Part shown: positions 37,847 to 47,139 of the stretch, in pieces
Position numbering within the stretch: position 1 is the stretch's first letter
Layout: each line of letters starts with the position of its first letter
DNA from: Thermus thermamylovorans
GTDB lineage: Bacteria > Deinococcota > Deinococci > Deinococcales > Thermaceae
Length of the DNA: 64,000 bases
Assembly (NCBI RefSeq): GCF_004307015.1
Contig: NZ_SIJL01000002.1
Span: 15,084 to 79,083, forward strand
Reading direction: 5' to 3'
Made by a program: the position numbers and the translations under genes
The notes under the pieces: generated by a model
Databases searched by the model: none
The model's input: the letters and a program-made list of their open reading frames with translations, nothing else
What the model was told of the DNA's origin: nothing

Positions 37847-38814
37847 CAGGCCCCTCCCCAGGTGAGGACGGCCGCGGCCCAGGTGAGCCCGGCCCCGAAG
37901 GAGACGAGGAGCACGTGGTCCCCCTCCCGGATGCGCCCCGCGTCCACCGCTTCCTTGAGGGCTAAGGGGATGGAGGCGGTGGAGGTGTTGCCGTAGCGGT
38001 CCACGTTCACCACCACCCGCTCCCAGGGGAGGCCCAGGCGCTCCCGGGCGGCGTCGATGATGCGCAGGTTCGCCTGATGGGGCACGAAAACCTTGATGTC
38101 CTCCGGGGTGAGGCCCGCCCGCTCGATGGCCTCCAGGGTGGCGGTGTTCATCACCCGCACCGCGAACTTGAAGACCTCCCGGCCGTTCATGTGGAGGCGG
38201 TTGCGCATGGAGGTGCCGTCGGGCAGGCGCGGGGCCACGCAGGCGTGGAAAAGCTCCTTGGCCCCGGTGCCGTCGGCTCCCAGGACGAAGGATTTGAAGC
38301 CGAAGCCCTCCCGCACCCTTCCCACCACCGCCGCGCCCCCCGCGTCCCCGAAGAGGACCGCGGTGGCCCGGTCGTTCCAGTCCAGGATCTTGGAAAGGGC
38401 CTCCGCCCCCACCACCAGCACCTTGCGGGCCAGGCCCGCCTCCACCAGGGCGTGGGCCTGGGCTAGGCCGTAAAGCCACCCCGGGCATCCCGCCAGAAGG
38501 TCGTAGGCGAAGGCGTTAAGACCGAAGCGGGCCTGCACCAGGGCGGCGGTGTCGGGGAAGAGGGCGTCGGGGGTGTTGGTGGCCACGATGACCCCCTCCA
38601 CCCCTTCCAGGGCCCCCGGGTGCCTGGCGAGGAGGTCCTCCACCGCCCGGAAGGCCAGGTCCGAGGTGTACTCGTCCTCGGCGGCGATGCGCCTTTCCTT
38701 GATGCCGGTCCGGGTCACGATCCACTCGTCGGAGGTGTCCAGGTAGGCCTCGAACTCCTCGTTGCCCATGACCCTCTGGGGCGCGTAGGCCCCCAGGGCT
38801 AGAACGCCACTCAT
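37846..38814 (-). CDS. fabH: 3-oxoacyl-[ACP] synthase III
   Basis: The 322-residue enzyme starts fatty-acid synthesis from acyl-CoA and malonyl-ACP. The catalytic Cys is in LLAGCPGWLYG, the His in VPHQANLRI and the Asn in NVDRYGNTSTAS. A GGGAGGT ribosome-binding site precedes the ATG and a TATAGT -10 box lies at 38839-38844. plsX, often placed between rpmF and fabH, is absent. Confidence 0.97.
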   Translation of the reverse strand: MSGVLALGAYAPQRVMGNEEFEAYLDTSDEWIVTRTGIKERRIAAEDEYTSDLAFRAVEDLLARHPGALEGVEGVIVATNTPDALFPDTAALVQARFGLNAFAYDLLAGCPGWLYGLAQAHALVEAGLARKVLVVGAEALSKILDWNDRATAVLFGDAGGAAVVGRVREGFGFKSFVLGADGTGAKELFHACVAPRLPDGTSMRNRLHMNGREVFKFAVRVMNTATLEAIERAGLTPEDIKVFVPHQANLRIIDAARERLGLPWERVVVNVDRYGNTSTASIPLALKEAVDAGRIREGDHVLLVSFGAGLTWAAAVLTWGGA

Positions 38815-38838
38815 CTCCGACCTCCCGTCATGGGCTCC

Positions 38839-38844
38839 ACTATA
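38839..38844 (-). promoter_or_regulatory. -10 box of the fabH-fabD-fabG-acpP operon
   Basis: Minus-strand TATAGT lies about 24 nt before the fabH ATG, with a GGGAGGT ribosome-binding site in the leader. It follows directly after the rpmF terminator. Confidence 0.55.
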
Positions 38845-38850
38845 CCCACC

Positions 38851-38887
38851 AAAAAGGGAAAAAGTTGAGGCCCCATAGCCTGGGGCC
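38851..38887 (-). terminator. Terminator of yceD-rpmF
   Basis: On the minus strand the 6-bp stem GGCCCC/GGGGCC (38869-38887) with a 7-nt loop is followed by two T5 tracts. It separates rpmF from the fabH promoter. Confidence 0.6.
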
Positions 38888-38905
38888 CTGGGGTTTTGAC
38901 CCGGT

Positions 38906-39088
38906 CTAGACTTCCAGCACCTTGCGCCCGTCGTAGTAGCCGCACTCGGGACAGACGGTGTGGGGGGGCCTCATGGCCTTGCACTCTGGGCAGGGGACCA
39001 GGGTCGGGGGGGTGAGGGCGTGGTGGCTCCTGCGGGCATCGCGCCGCGCCTTCGAGGTCTTCTTCTTGGGTACAGGGTGCTTGGCCAT
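38906..39088 (-). CDS. rpmF: 50S ribosomal protein L32 (zinc-binding form)
   Basis: The 60-residue protein has N-terminal [20 protein letters not shown] and two Cys pairs (CPEC and CPEC) that bind zinc. A GGAGGACTGGAG ribosome-binding site precedes the ATG. It forms an operon with yceD 55 bp upstream, and both lie ahead of fabH as in many bacteria. Confidence 0.97.
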   Translation of the reverse strand: MAKHPVPKKKTSKARRDARRSHHALTPPTLVPCPECKAMRPPHTVCPECGYYDGRKVLEV

Positions 39089-39143
39089 CTCCAGTCCTCC
39101 AGGGGGGTACCCCCGCTAAACCCCTGGTAGTATAGCAGAACCG

Positions 39144-39680
39144 CTAGAGTTCGGGAAGGAGGTTCTTGAGGCCCAAGAGGGGGTGGTGCGCCTCCACCTC
39201 GTGGCCGCAGTCCACCCGGTTGCGGTCGGCGCCGCACACCGGGCACAGCCCCTTGCACCCCTCCTCGCACAGCACGGTGTAGGGCAGCTCTGTCACGAAG
39301 GCTTCGGTGAGAAAGGGGAGGAGGTCCAGGTCGGGTTCACCGAAGGCGTAGTACTCGTCTTCGCCTTCCTCGTGGAAGCTCAGCTCCTCTAGCCCTGGCT
39401 GGTAACGGAGGAGGTGCTGGAAGTGGGCGTGGACCCGAGTAGGGGTGGGCTTGAGGCAGCGGCGGCACTCCATGAGGGCCACCCCCTCCACCTCACCGGA
39501 AAGCCAGTACTCCTCCCCTCCCACCGAGGAGACGGCCACGCGCCAGGAGGCCTCGCCCTCCAGGGGAAACCGTTCCTGCCCCACGGAAAAGGCTTCCAGC
39601 ACCACCCCGGAGGCGCGGGCGGTGCCCCCCTCCCTTAGTAGGCGGGCCAGGTTGATGCTTGCCACCTCGCGGTATGCCAT
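39144..39680 (-). CDS. yceD: YceD/DUF177 family protein
   Basis: The 178-residue protein of the YceD family usually precedes rpmF. It has a middle CRRCLKPT and a C-terminal CEEGCKGLCPVCGADRN cysteine cluster, likely a zinc site. The family is linked to 23S rRNA accumulation and ribosome assembly. The ATG at 39680 is 7 nt after the TATACT -10 box, so it is leaderless. Confidence 0.9.
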   Translation of the reverse strand: MAYREVASINLARLLREGGTARASGVVLEAFSVGQERFPLEGEASWRVAVSSVGGEEYWLSGEVEGVALMECRRCLKPTPTRVHAHFQHLLRYQPGLEELSFHEEGEDEYYAFGEPDLDLLPFLTEAFVTELPYTVLCEEGCKGLCPVCGADRNRVDCGHEVEAHHPLLGLKNLLPEL

Positions 39681-39687
39681 CCTTTTG

Positions 39688-39716
39688 AGTATAGCCCGGC
39701 GAGGCGGCTTTGGCCA
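39688..39716 (-). promoter_or_regulatory. Promoter of yceD-rpmF
   Basis: Minus-strand -10 TATACT (39688-39693) lies 7 nt before the ATG, with TGGCCA at 39711-39716 as -35 at 17-bp spacing. The promoter is leaderless. Confidence 0.6.
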
Positions 39717-39777
39717 GGGCTTTCCCCGCGGTCCTGGGTTGGCTGCATAAACTTCTCCGGCGCCGCATAGGCCTTTC

Positions 39778-39786
39778 TGCTACCAT
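39778..39786 (+). promoter_or_regulatory. Extended -10 box for the arginase gene
   Basis: TGCTACCAT (TGn plus TACCAT) is followed by exactly 7 nt and then GTG 39794. This supports the GTG as start, because the ATG at 39785 lies within the -10 element itself. Confidence 0.55.
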
Positions 39787-39793
39787 GCCCTGC

Positions 39794-40660
39794 GTGGAGC
39801 GGATTGCCGTCATCGGCGTGCCCATGGATCTGGGCGCGGGGCGACGGGGGGTGGACATGGGGCCTTCCGCCCTGCGCTACGCCCGGCTCCTGGAGGAACT
39901 GGAGGCTTTGGGATACGAGGTGGAGGACCTGGGGGATGTGCCCGTGTCCCCAGCGGAGGTCCTGCGCCGCCAGAAAGGGGATTATCTGGAACAGGTCCGC
40001 CAGGCGGCCCTGGCGCTCAAGGAGCGCCTCGCTGCTCTGCCCCAGGAGGTGCTGCCCGTCGTCTTGGGGGGAGACCACTCCCTCGCCATGGGCTCCGTGT
40101 CCGGGGTGGCCCGGGGCCGGGTGGGGGTTGTCTGGGTGGACGCCCACGGGGACTTCAACACCCTCGAGACCAGCCCCTCGGGCAACATCCACGGGATGCC
40201 CCTGGCGGTCCTCTGCGGCCTCGGCCACCCCAGGCTCACGGAGGCCTTCCGGGCGGTGGAGCCTGAGGACGTGGTCTTGATCGGCGTGCGGAGCCTGGAC
40301 CCTGGGGAAAAACGTCTCCTCAGGGAGGCGGGGGTTTCCATCTACACCATGCACCAGGTGGACCGGCTGGGGGTGGCGAGGATCGCCGAGGAGGTCCTGG
40401 AAAGGCTCGAGGGCCTGCCCCTCCACGTTTCCCTGGACGCGGACGTCCTGGACCCCGCCCTCGCCCCGGGGGTGGGCACCCCGGTGCCCGGGGGCCTCAC
40501 CTACCGGGAGGCCCACCTCCTCATGGAGATCCTGGCCCAGTCCGGCCGGGTGCGGAGCCTGGACCTGGTGGAGGTGAACCCCGTCTTGGACGAGAGAAAC
40601 CGCACCGCGGAGATGATGGTGGGCCTGGCCTCGAGCCTCCTGGGGAAGCGCATCCTCTAG
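39794..40660 (+). CDS. rocF: Arginase (ureohydrolase family)
   Basis: The 288-residue manganese enzyme splits arginine to ornithine and urea. It has the three ligand blocks GGDHSLAMGS, VDAHGDFNT and SLDADVLDP, plus GTPVPGGLTYRE. The SPSGNIHGMPLA segment favours arginase over agmatinase. The GTG start follows from the extended -10 placement and gives the family-like VERIAVIGVPMDLG. The ATG 9 nt earlier is the alternative. The 34-bp repeat begins right after the stop. No urease gene is nearby, so the role of the urea released is open. Confidence 0.92.
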   Translation: MERIAVIGVPMDLGAGRRGVDMGPSALRYARLLEELEALGYEVEDLGDVPVSPAEVLRRQKGDYLEQVRQAALALKERLAALPQEVLPVVLGGDHSLAMGSVSGVARGRVGVVWVDAHGDFNTLETSPSGNIHGMPLAVLCGLGHPRLTEAFRAVEPEDVVLIGVRSLDPGEKRLLREAGVSIYTMHQVDRLGVARIAEEVLERLEGLPLHVSLDADVLDPALAPGVGTPVPGGLTYREAHLLMEILAQSGRVRSLDLVEVNPVLDERNRTAEMMVGLASSLLGKRIL

Positions 40661-40694
40661 GCGTCCGCGCGCAGACGTTGCCTCGCGGGGTGAA
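40661..40694 (+). repeat. 34-bp dispersed repeat, copy A
   Basis: It starts GCGTCCGCGCGCAGACGTTG and ends CGGGGTGAA, at the first base after the arginase TAG stop. It matches 31 of 34 bases with copy B at 25877-25910, in the opposite orientation. A CGTC/GACG mini-stem is present. Confidence 0.75.
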
Positions 40695-40841
40695 AGGCCC
40701 CGCCCACGGCCTTCTTGGGGCCCCTGCGGTGGCGCAAGCCCAAGTGCCTGTGCACCAAGGTTGCCCCATGGGTAAAGGCTCGGGTGGCTTTTCCATGGGT
40801 TTTCTAGGGCCCCCGTCGTGGCGCAAGCCACGACGGGGTGC
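40695..40841. repeat. Intergenic region with two degenerate copies of a 23-nt palindromic unit
   Basis: Between the convergent arginase and DUF-like genes, 40718-40740 and 40807-40829 match at 20 of 23 bases and share GTGGCGCAAGCC. Only the second copy folds, as a perfect 12-bp stem at 40811-40838 with a GCAA (GNRA) loop. The first has lost the matching arm. No gene is seen. Confidence 0.6.
40811..40838. terminator. Shared hairpin with GNRA loop between rocF and the nuo-side gene
   Basis: The stem CCCCGTCGTGGC / GCCACGACGGGG encloses a GCAA tetraloop. It lies 3 bp beyond the stop of the minus-strand gene at 40842 and 150 bp after rocF. There is no T-tract, so it may stop transcripts poorly but protect mRNA ends well. 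Confidence 0.45.
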
Positions 40842-41222
40842 TTAGGAGATCCCGCGCCGCAGGCGCCAGCCCAGGGCCTGGCCCCGCAGGTAGGCGGGCA
40901 GGAGCTCCGGATAGTCCGGCCCTGACCGGCGGCGGAGGAGGGGTTCCAGGGCGCTTCGGGCCCACTCGCTCACCAGGACGGGGAAGTCCACCCCCGTCTC
41001 CAGGAAGTGCGCCTCCGCCTCCCGCCAGGCCCCTTCCGCCCGGCGGAAGAGGGCCGCAAGGTCCTTGGGCGGAGGGGCTTCCGGCCAGAGGAAGCCGCTC
41101 ACCACCCCCAGCAGCCAGGCCCCCCGCAGGCGCTGGGGAAGGGCCTGGGCCCCCTGGGCCACGTAGGCCAGGGGGTCTTTGCGCAGGAGCTCCTGGGGCA
41201 GGTGGGCCAGGGGGTCGTCCAC
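40842..41222 (-). CDS. Small protein of unknown function downstream of nuoN
   Basis: The 126-residue protein is one I do not recognise. It is soluble, helical and rich in Leu, Arg and Glu, without Cys, signal peptide or membrane helix. The start is GTG with an AAGG ribosome-binding site 7 nt upstream and a TAGAGT -10-like box in the 48-bp gap after nuoN. It may be read as the last gene of the nuo operon. Codon choice (G/C in third position) is typical of the host, which supports a real gene. Confidence 0.6.
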   Translation of the reverse strand: MDDPLAHLPQELLRKDPLAYVAQGAQALPQRLRGAWLLGVVSGFLWPEAPPPKDLAALFRRAEGAWREAEAHFLETGVDFPVLVSEWARSALEPLLRRRSGPDYPELLPAYLRGQALGWRLRRGIS

Positions 41223-41270
41223 CGCTTGGCCTTACTCTAGACCCCCTACGGGGCTACGGGCAAGGGGGCC

Positions 41271-42554
41271 TCAGCTCCCCGCCGCCAGGGCGGGCAGGAC
41301 CAGGCCGGGAACGAGGCCCAAGAAAAGGAGGAGCAGGGCGGCCAGGAGGGCCGCGCTCCGGGCCCAGGGCCGGGGGGCGGCCTCCGCCTGTCCCCTTTGG
41401 AACACGGCGAGCCCCAGGCCCAGGTAGTAGTAGGCGCTCACCGCGCTGGTGAGGAGGGCCAGGACCAAAAGCCCCCACTGCCCTGCCTGGGCGGCCTCGA
41501 GGAAGACCAGGTACTTGCCCCAGAAGCCCGCCAGGGGAGGGAGGCCCAGGAGGGAGAGGGCGGCCACGAAGAGGGCGAGGCCCAAAAGGGGATCGCGGTG
41601 GAAGAGGCCCCGGAGGCTTTCCAGGGGCACCCGGTCCGGGGAGACCTCGGAGAGCACGGCGAAGGCCAGGCCCGTGGCCAGGACGTAGGTGAGGAGGTAG
41701 AAGCCCAGGGCCTCCAGGCTGCCCGTGTAGAGGGCCAGGGCCATGTAACCCGCGTGGGCGATGGAGGAGTAGGCGAGGAGCCTCTTGGCCTCCTTCTGGA
41801 GGAGGGCCGCCAGGTTGCCGATGAGAACCGAGAGGGCGATGAGTAGGCCCAGGGCCTCGGGGGCCCCCGGGGCCACCACCCGCAAAAGCGCCGCGAAGGC
41901 GGCCGCCTTCACCCCGGTGGCCATGAAGAGGACCACCGGGGTGGGGCTCCCCTGGTACACGTCCGGGGTCCAGAAGTGGAAGGGGGCCAGGGCCACCTTG
42001 AAGCCAAGGCCCACCAGGAGAAGGCCCAGGGCCAGGGCGTAGAGGGGCCCCTCCCCTGCCACCCCCACCTCCAGGCTCCCCGTGGTCCCGAAGTGGAGGG
42101 CGGCCCCGTACAGGAAGAAGGCCGCGGCCAAAGCACCCAGGAGGAAGTACTTGAGGGCCGCCTCCAGCCCCAGCCCCCGCCGCCAGGTGGCGAGGGCGTA
42201 GAGGGGCAGGGAGAGGGTTTCCAGGGCCACCAGCATCAGGATCAGGTTTTGGGTGGAGGCCAGGAGGTGCATCCCGGTGGCGGCGTAGAGCACCAGGAGG
42301 TAGAACTCGAAACGCCGGCTGCGCACCAGCCCCACCGTCCAAAGGGCCCCCAGGAGGGCCAAGAGGGTGAAGACCTGGGAGACGCCGTCCACCCGGTAAG
42401 GGCCGAAGGCGAAGCCCTCCCCCCAGGTGAGGAGGAGGGAGAGGAGGGCCAGGACGAGGCCCAGGAGGGTAAGGCCCCTAAGGGCCGAAGGGGAGACAAG
42501 GAAGCCCAGCAGGGTTAGCCCCACGGAAAAAGCGGCCAGGACCAGGAGGGTCAT
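41271..42554 (-). CDS. nuoN: NADH-quinone oxidoreductase subunit N (Nqo14)
   Basis: The 427-residue antiporter-like membrane subunit has about 14 helices. It has conserved lysines in the proton channel (for example LGFKVALAPFHFWTPDVYQG) and KEAKRLLAYSSIAHAGY. It is the last complex I subunit in the operon and overlaps nuoM by 4 bp. Confidence 0.96.
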   Translation of the reverse strand: MTLLVLAAFSVGLTLLGFLVSPSALRGLTLLGLVLALLSLLLTWGEGFAFGPYRVDGVSQVFTLLALLGALWTVGLVRSRRFEFYLLVLYAATGMHLLASTQNLILMLVALETLSLPLYALATWRRGLGLEAALKYFLLGALAAAFFLYGAALHFGTTGSLEVGVAGEGPLYALALGLLLVGLGFKVALAPFHFWTPDVYQGSPTPVVLFMATGVKAAAFAALLRVVAPGAPEALGLLIALSVLIGNLAALLQKEAKRLLAYSSIAHAGYMALALYTGSLEALGFYLLTYVLATGLAFAVLSEVSPDRVPLESLRGLFHRDPLLGLALFVAALSLLGLPPLAGFWGKYLVFLEAAQAGQWGLLVLALLTSAVSAYYYLGLGLAVFQRGQAEAAPRPWARSAALLAALLLLFLGLVPGLVLPALAAGS

Positions 42555-43960
42555 GCCCCACCTCCGAGGATTCTAGCGAAGGCCTCCGCCAGGGGCTCGA
42601 GGCCTTTCAGGAAAAACCCGGGGAAGACTCCCATGAGGAAGAGGGCGGCTACCGCCAGGAGTGCGAAGGGCCACTCCGCCCCCTTGAGATCCTCCATCCG
42701 CCACTCCCCCTTCTCCCAGAAGACCCTCTGGAAGGCGGTGAGGGCGTAGGCCGCCCCGGCGATCACCGAGAGGAAGGCCAGGGCCGCAAGCCAGGGGCTG
42801 GCCTTGTAGGCGCCCAAGAGGACCAAAAGCTCCCCCGGGAAGCCGGAAAGCCCCGGGAGCCCGATCATGGCCAGGAGGAGGAAGAGGGCCAGGGCGGCTA
42901 GGCCAGGGGCGCTGGCCGCCAGGCCCCGGTAGCGGCCGATCTCCAGGGTGCCCACCCGCTCGTGGACCCTTCCCGCCAGGAGGAAAAGCCCCCCGGTGTA
43001 AATCCCGCTCGCCGCCAGGAGGTAAAGCCCCCCCAGGGCCCCCTCCGGGGTCCCGGAGAAGACCCCCAAGGCGGCGATCCCCATGTGGGAGACCCCGGCG
43101 TAGGCCAGGAGGGTCTTGAAGTCCCGGGCGGCGAAGGCCAGCCAGGCCCCGTAGAGGGCCCCTGCCGCCGCCAGGAGGAGGAGGAGCCCCTGCAGGGCGT
43201 AGAAGCCCTCAGGGGCCAGGGGGATGGCGAAGCGGAAGAAGGCGAAGACCCCCACCTTGTAGAGGGTGCCCAGGGCGTCCGCGAGCCCCGAGGGGTGGTT
43301 CTCCCGGTGGAAGAGAGGCAGCCAGGCGTGCACGGGGAAGAGGGGGGTCTTCACCGCAAAGGCCAGGGCGAAGCCCAGGAAAACCCAGAAGGCTGCGGTC
43401 CCCTCCACGGGGTGGGCCAGGAGGTCCTCCAGGAGAAAGGTGGGGCTTCCCCCCAGGACCCGGAGGGCCAGGACGGCGGCCAGCATGGGCAAGGAGCCCG
43501 CTAGGGTGAAGAGGAGGAAGGTGTAGATGGCCCGCACCCGCCCCTCTCCCCCGTAGAAGTACAGCATGAGGAGGGCGGGGATCAGGGCGGCCTCGAAGAG
43601 GAGGTAGAAGGCCAGGAGATCCCGGGCGGCGAAGAGGCCCAGGAGGAGGCCGGACATCAGGAGGGCCAGCCCCAAAAACCGCCCCTCCACCCGGGCCACC
43701 AGGGCCCCCAGGAAGACGGTGAGGCCGATGGTGAGGAAGAAGAGGGCGGAGAGCCCGTCCAGGCCGAAGGCCCAGTAGACCCCGGCCTGGGGCAGGAGGG
43801 GAGCCTGCACCTCGTAGGCCACCCCGCCCGGGTGGGCCAGGAAGAGGTAGAGGTTGAGGAGAAAGCTCAAGGCCGCCCCCCAGACCCCCAGGACCCGGGG
43901 CAGGCCCAGGAGGAGGAGGAGGCCGAAGAGGATCGGCAGGAGAATGGCCAGCGCTACCAC
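42551..43960 (-). CDS. nuoM: NADH-quinone oxidoreductase subunit M (Nqo13)
   Basis: The 469-residue antiporter-like subunit, equal to the Thermus Nqo13 length, has the key Glu in [20 protein letters not shown] and Lys in [15 protein letters not shown]. It pumps protons in the membrane arm. The GTG start overlaps nuoL by 7 bp. Confidence 0.97.
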   Translation of the reverse strand: MVALAILLPILFGLLLLLGLPRVLGVWGAALSFLLNLYLFLAHPGGVAYEVQAPLLPQAGVYWAFGLDGLSALFFLTIGLTVFLGALVARVEGRFLGLALLMSGLLLGLFAARDLLAFYLLFEAALIPALLMLYFYGGEGRVRAIYTFLLFTLAGSLPMLAAVLALRVLGGSPTFLLEDLLAHPVEGTAAFWVFLGFALAFAVKTPLFPVHAWLPLFHRENHPSGLADALGTLYKVGVFAFFRFAIPLAPEGFYALQGLLLLLAAAGALYGAWLAFAARDFKTLLAYAGVSHMGIAALGVFSGTPEGALGGLYLLAASGIYTGGLFLLAGRVHERVGTLEIGRYRGLAASAPGLAALALFLLLAMIGLPGLSGFPGELLVLLGAYKASPWLAALAFLSVIAGAAYALTAFQRVFWEKGEWRMEDLKGAEWPFALLAVAALFLMGVFPGFFLKGLEPLAEAFARILGGGA

Positions 43961-45774
43961 CGCATCACCCCCAGGAGGATCAGGACCCCCAGCACGAAGA
44001 GCAGGGCGTAGACCCTGAGGTAGCCCGCCTGCAGCCGGGCCAGCCCCTGGCCCAGGCGTCCCACCGCCCCGCCCAGGCCGAAGTAGCCCCTGAGGAGGCC
44101 CCCATCCCCGTGGAGGAGGGCCTCGGCCAGGGCCTTCAGGGGATTCACCAGCAGGGCGTTGTAGAGCCGGTCGGCGTAAAAGCCCTCTCGGCTCCAGGCC
44201 TCAAAGGAGAGGTACCAGCCGGGGAGGATCTTCCGGCTGAAGAAGCGGTAGCCCAGGTAGAGCCCTAGGAGAGCCACCAGGCCGGCCAGGGCGATCAGGG
44301 CCCACTCCAGGGCCAGGGGCAGGTGCTCGTAGGCCACCTCCGCCAGGGCGGGCTTCAGGAAGGGGTAGAGCCCGTTGGGCAGGGGATGGGGAAGGGCCAG
44401 GTACCCCGCCACCACCGCTCCCAGGGCCAGGAGGTGGTTGGGCCAGACCATGACGGGGGGCGCCTCGTGGGGGTGGGGGTGGCCCCTTTCCTCCCCCAGG
44501 AAGACCAGCACGAACCAGCGCATGGCGTACAGAGCGGTGAGGAAGGCCACCAGAAGGGCCCCCAGGTAGAAGCCCACCCCGCCGAAGGGGTGGGTGAGGG
44601 TGGCGGCGAGGATGGCGTCTTTGGAAAAGAAGCCCGAGAGGAAGGGAAGCCCCCCCAGGGCCAGGGCCCCGATGAGGCCATGCCAGCGGGTGTAGGGGAG
44701 GTGTTTCCAGAGCCCCCCCATCCGGCGCACGTCCTGTTCCCCGCCCAGGGCGTGGATCACGCTCCCCGAGGCCAGGAAGAGGAGGGCCTTGAAGAAGGCG
44801 TGGGTGTAGACGTGGAAGAGGGCCACCCAGTAGGCCCCCACCCCCGCGGCCAGGAACATGTACCCCAGCTGGCTGATGGTCGAGTAGGCCACGATCCGCT
44901 TGATATCGTTCTGGCCGAAGGCGGCGAGGGCCCCGTAGGCTGCGGTGAGGAGGCCCACCACCGCGATGGCGTAGGAGACCTCGGGCAGGTTGGCGAAGAG
45001 GAAGGAGCTCCGGGCCAGGAGGTAGACCCCGGCGGTGACCATGGTGGCCGCGTGGATGAGGGCAGAAACGGGGGTGGGGCCGGCCATGGCGTCGGGGAGC
45101 CAGACCATGAGGGGCACCTGGGCGCTTTTGCCGATGGCCCCCAGGAAGAGGAGGAGGGCGGCCAGGGCCAGGAGGCTGGGGTTCCTCAAGGGGCCTTCCA
45201 GGGCCTCGCGGAGCTCGCTGATGGAAAGCGTCCCGTAAAGCGTCCAGAGGATGGCCATCCCCAGCAGGAAGCCCAGGTCCCCGATGCGGTTCACGATGAA
45301 GGCCTTGCGGGCGGAATCCGCGTACTGGGCGTTTTGGTACCAGAAGCCGATGAGGAGGAAGCTGGCCAGGCCTACCCCCTCCCAGCCGATGAACATCACC
45401 GGGTAGCTGTCGGCCAGGACCAGGAGGAGCATCATGGCGATGAAGAGGTTGAAGTAGGCGAAGAAGCGGCTATAGCCCGGGTCCCCGTGCATGTAGCCGA
45501 TGGCGTAGACGTGGATGAGGAAGCCCACCCCGGTGACCACGAGGAGCATGAAGCCGGAGAGGTTGTCCAAGAGGAGGCTGAAGGGGAGGCCGGGAAGCCA
45601 CCCCACCTCGTAGCGGGCCCCGCCCTGGAGGAGGAGGGCCGCCCCCAGGAGGAAGGAGGCCAGGACCAGGCCCGAAGCGATGACCCCGGGCAAGGGCTCC
45701 CGCATCCACCTGCCGAAAAGCCCCAGGAGGGCGAACCCCAACAGGGGAAGGAGGATGGTCAAGAGCAGGGCCAT
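43954..45774 (-). CDS. nuoL: NADH-quinone oxidoreductase subunit L (Nqo12)
   Basis: The 606-residue distal antiporter-like subunit has a C-terminal lateral helix. It shows [53 protein letters not shown] and [22 protein letters not shown] chose the ATG at 45774, giving 606 residues as in Thermus Nqo12. A GTG at 45780 overlapping the nuoK stop (GTGA) would add two residues. Confidence 0.97.
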   Translation of the reverse strand: MALLLTILLPLLGFALLGLFGRWMREPLPGVIASGLVLASFLLGAALLLQGGARYEVGWLPGLPFSLLLDNLSGFMLLVVTGVGFLIHVYAIGYMHGDPGYSRFFAYFNLFIAMMLLLVLADSYPVMFIGWEGVGLASFLLIGFWYQNAQYADSARKAFIVNRIGDLGFLLGMAILWTLYGTLSISELREALEGPLRNPSLLALAALLLFLGAIGKSAQVPLMVWLPDAMAGPTPVSALIHAATMVTAGVYLLARSSFLFANLPEVSYAIAVVGLLTAAYGALAAFGQNDIKRIVAYSTISQLGYMFLAAGVGAYWVALFHVYTHAFFKALLFLASGSVIHALGGEQDVRRMGGLWKHLPYTRWHGLIGALALGGLPFLSGFFSKDAILAATLTHPFGGVGFYLGALLVAFLTALYAMRWFVLVFLGEERGHPHPHEAPPVMVWPNHLLALGAVVAGYLALPHPLPNGLYPFLKPALAEVAYEHLPLALEWALIALAGLVALLGLYLGYRFFSRKILPGWYLSFEAWSREGFYADRLYNALLVNPLKALAEALLHGDGGLLRGYFGLGGAVGRLGQGLARLQAGYLRVYALLFVLGVLILLGVMRW

Positions 45775-45776
45775 GT

Positions 45777-46064
45777 TCACCCCCTAAGCTCGGCGAGGTC
45801 GTCCACTGCGGTGCTCTCCCGCTGGCGGAAGATGGCCACGATAAGGGCCAGGCCTACCGCCACCTCGGCGGCGGCGATGGCGATGACCATGAGGGCGGCC
45901 ACCTGGCCCTCGAGGCCATGGGCCCGGGCGAAGCCCACCAGGGAGAGCTTGGCGGCGTTCAGCATGAGCTCGATGGAGAGGAAGACCAGGATGGCCGTAC
46001 GGCGGGTGAGGACCCCGTAGACCCCCAGGGCGAAGAGGAGGGCGGAGGCGAAGAGGTAGCTCAC
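45777..46064 (-). CDS. nuoK: NADH-quinone oxidoreductase subunit K (Nqo11)
   Basis: The 95-residue protein has three helices with the buried Glu residues in [15 protein letters not shown] and [15 protein letters not shown], part of the proton path of the membrane arm. It overlaps nuoJ by 4 bp. Confidence 0.97.
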   Translation of the reverse strand: MSYLFASALLFALGVYGVLTRRTAILVFLSIELMLNAAKLSLVGFARAHGLEGQVAALMVIAIAAAEVAVGLALIVAIFRQRESTAVDDLAELRG

Positions 46065-46594
46065 CGTACCACCTCCTCCTTCTCCTCCGCGGGCTTAGGG
46101 GCTTTCTTGAGGGGAGGGACTTCCACCAGAACCACCGCCGCCACCGTGGCCACCATGAGGAGGAACCCTACCGCCAGGAGCACGAGGAGCCAGTCCCCGT
46201 AGAGGAGGGGCCCCAGGGCCTGGGGTAAGCCTCCTCCCAGGTCCCGGACGAAGGCCAGGTTTAGCCCCCAAAGCCCCGAGAGGAAGACCAGGGCGAGCCC
46301 CAGGGAGAGCAGGGCCGCCAGGGGCTTGGAGCGCACCAAGGGATTAAACCCCACCTCCCCCTGGGCGGCGAAGAGGAGCATGATCACGAAGAGGAAGAGG
46401 ACCACGATGGCTCCGGCGTAGACAATGATCTGGATGAAGCCCAGGAAGCGAGCGTCTAGGGCGATGTACACCCCGGCCAGGACCAGGAAGTTGGCGATGA
46501 GGGCCAGGGCGGCGTGGATGGCGTTTCTCAGGGTGACCACCAGGGCCCCGGTGGCCAGGAGGAGGAGGAGGGTTAAGGCTTCAAAGGGACTCAC
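46061..46594 (-). CDS. nuoJ: NADH-quinone oxidoreductase subunit J (Nqo10)
   Basis: The 177-residue membrane subunit has five helices and the conserved [22 protein letters not shown] around TM3. The start is GTG 46594, overlapping the nuoI stop (GTGA). The longer open frame upstream is a shadow of nuoI. The charged tail [15 protein letters not shown] is cytoplasmic. Confidence 0.95.
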   Translation of the reverse strand: MSPFEALTLLLLLATGALVVTLRNAIHAALALIANFLVLAGVYIALDARFLGFIQIIVYAGAIVVLFLFVIMLLFAAQGEVGFNPLVRSKPLAALLSLGLALVFLSGLWGLNLAFVRDLGGGLPQALGPLLYGDWLLVLLAVGFLLMVATVAAVVLVEVPPLKKAPKPAEEKEEVVR

Positions 46595-47139
46595 GACCGC
46601 CCTCCCTCCAAAGGAGCCTGGACCCCTTCCAGCTCCGGGCGCACGTAGGGCACCGCGTAGCCCGGCTTCACCGGCTTGCCGGTCATCTTCGCCTCCCGGC
46701 GCTGGGGCTTGGTGCCCGCCACCTCCACCAGCATGTCCTCCTTGCCGTAGATGAGGTCGGAGTACTGGTAGTCGGCCATCTCGAAGTCGTAGCCCAGCAC
46801 GATGGCCCCCGTGGGGCAGGCCTCCTCGCAGAGGCCGCAGAAGATGCACCGGAGCATGTTGATCTCGTAGACCTTGGCGTACCGCTCCCCCGCCGAGACC
46901 GGGTGTTCCGGGTCGTTTTCCGCGGGCTCCACGTAGATGGCGTAGGCGGGGCAGGCGGCGGCGCACAGGGAGCAGCCGATGCACTTTTCCAGGCCGTTGG
47001 GGTGGCGGAGGAGCACGTGGCGGCCGTGGAAGCGGGGCTTCAGGGCCACGGGGGCGTCGGGGTAGGGGACGGTTACCGGTTTGGAGAAGAGGTACCTGAG
47101 GGTGATGCCGAGGCTTTGGGCCAAGGCCTTCAGGGTCAT
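46591..47139 (-). CDS. nuoI: NADH-quinone oxidoreductase subunit I (Nqo9), two 4Fe-4S clusters
   Basis: The 182 residues are the exact Nqo9 length. The motifs [12 protein letters not shown] and [12 protein letters not shown] bind clusters N6a and N6b, which pass electrons to N2. ATG 47139 overlaps nuoH by 4 bp. The C-terminal [15 protein letters not shown] tail packs on the peripheral arm. Confidence 0.97.
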   Translation of the reverse strand: MTLKALAQSLGITLRYLFSKPVTVPYPDAPVALKPRFHGRHVLLRHPNGLEKCIGCSLCAAACPAYAIYVEPAENDPEHPVSAGERYAKVYEINMLRCIFCGLCEEACPTGAIVLGYDFEMADYQYSDLIYGKEDMLVEVAGTKPQRREAKMTGKPVKPGYAVPYVRPELEGVQAPLEGGRS

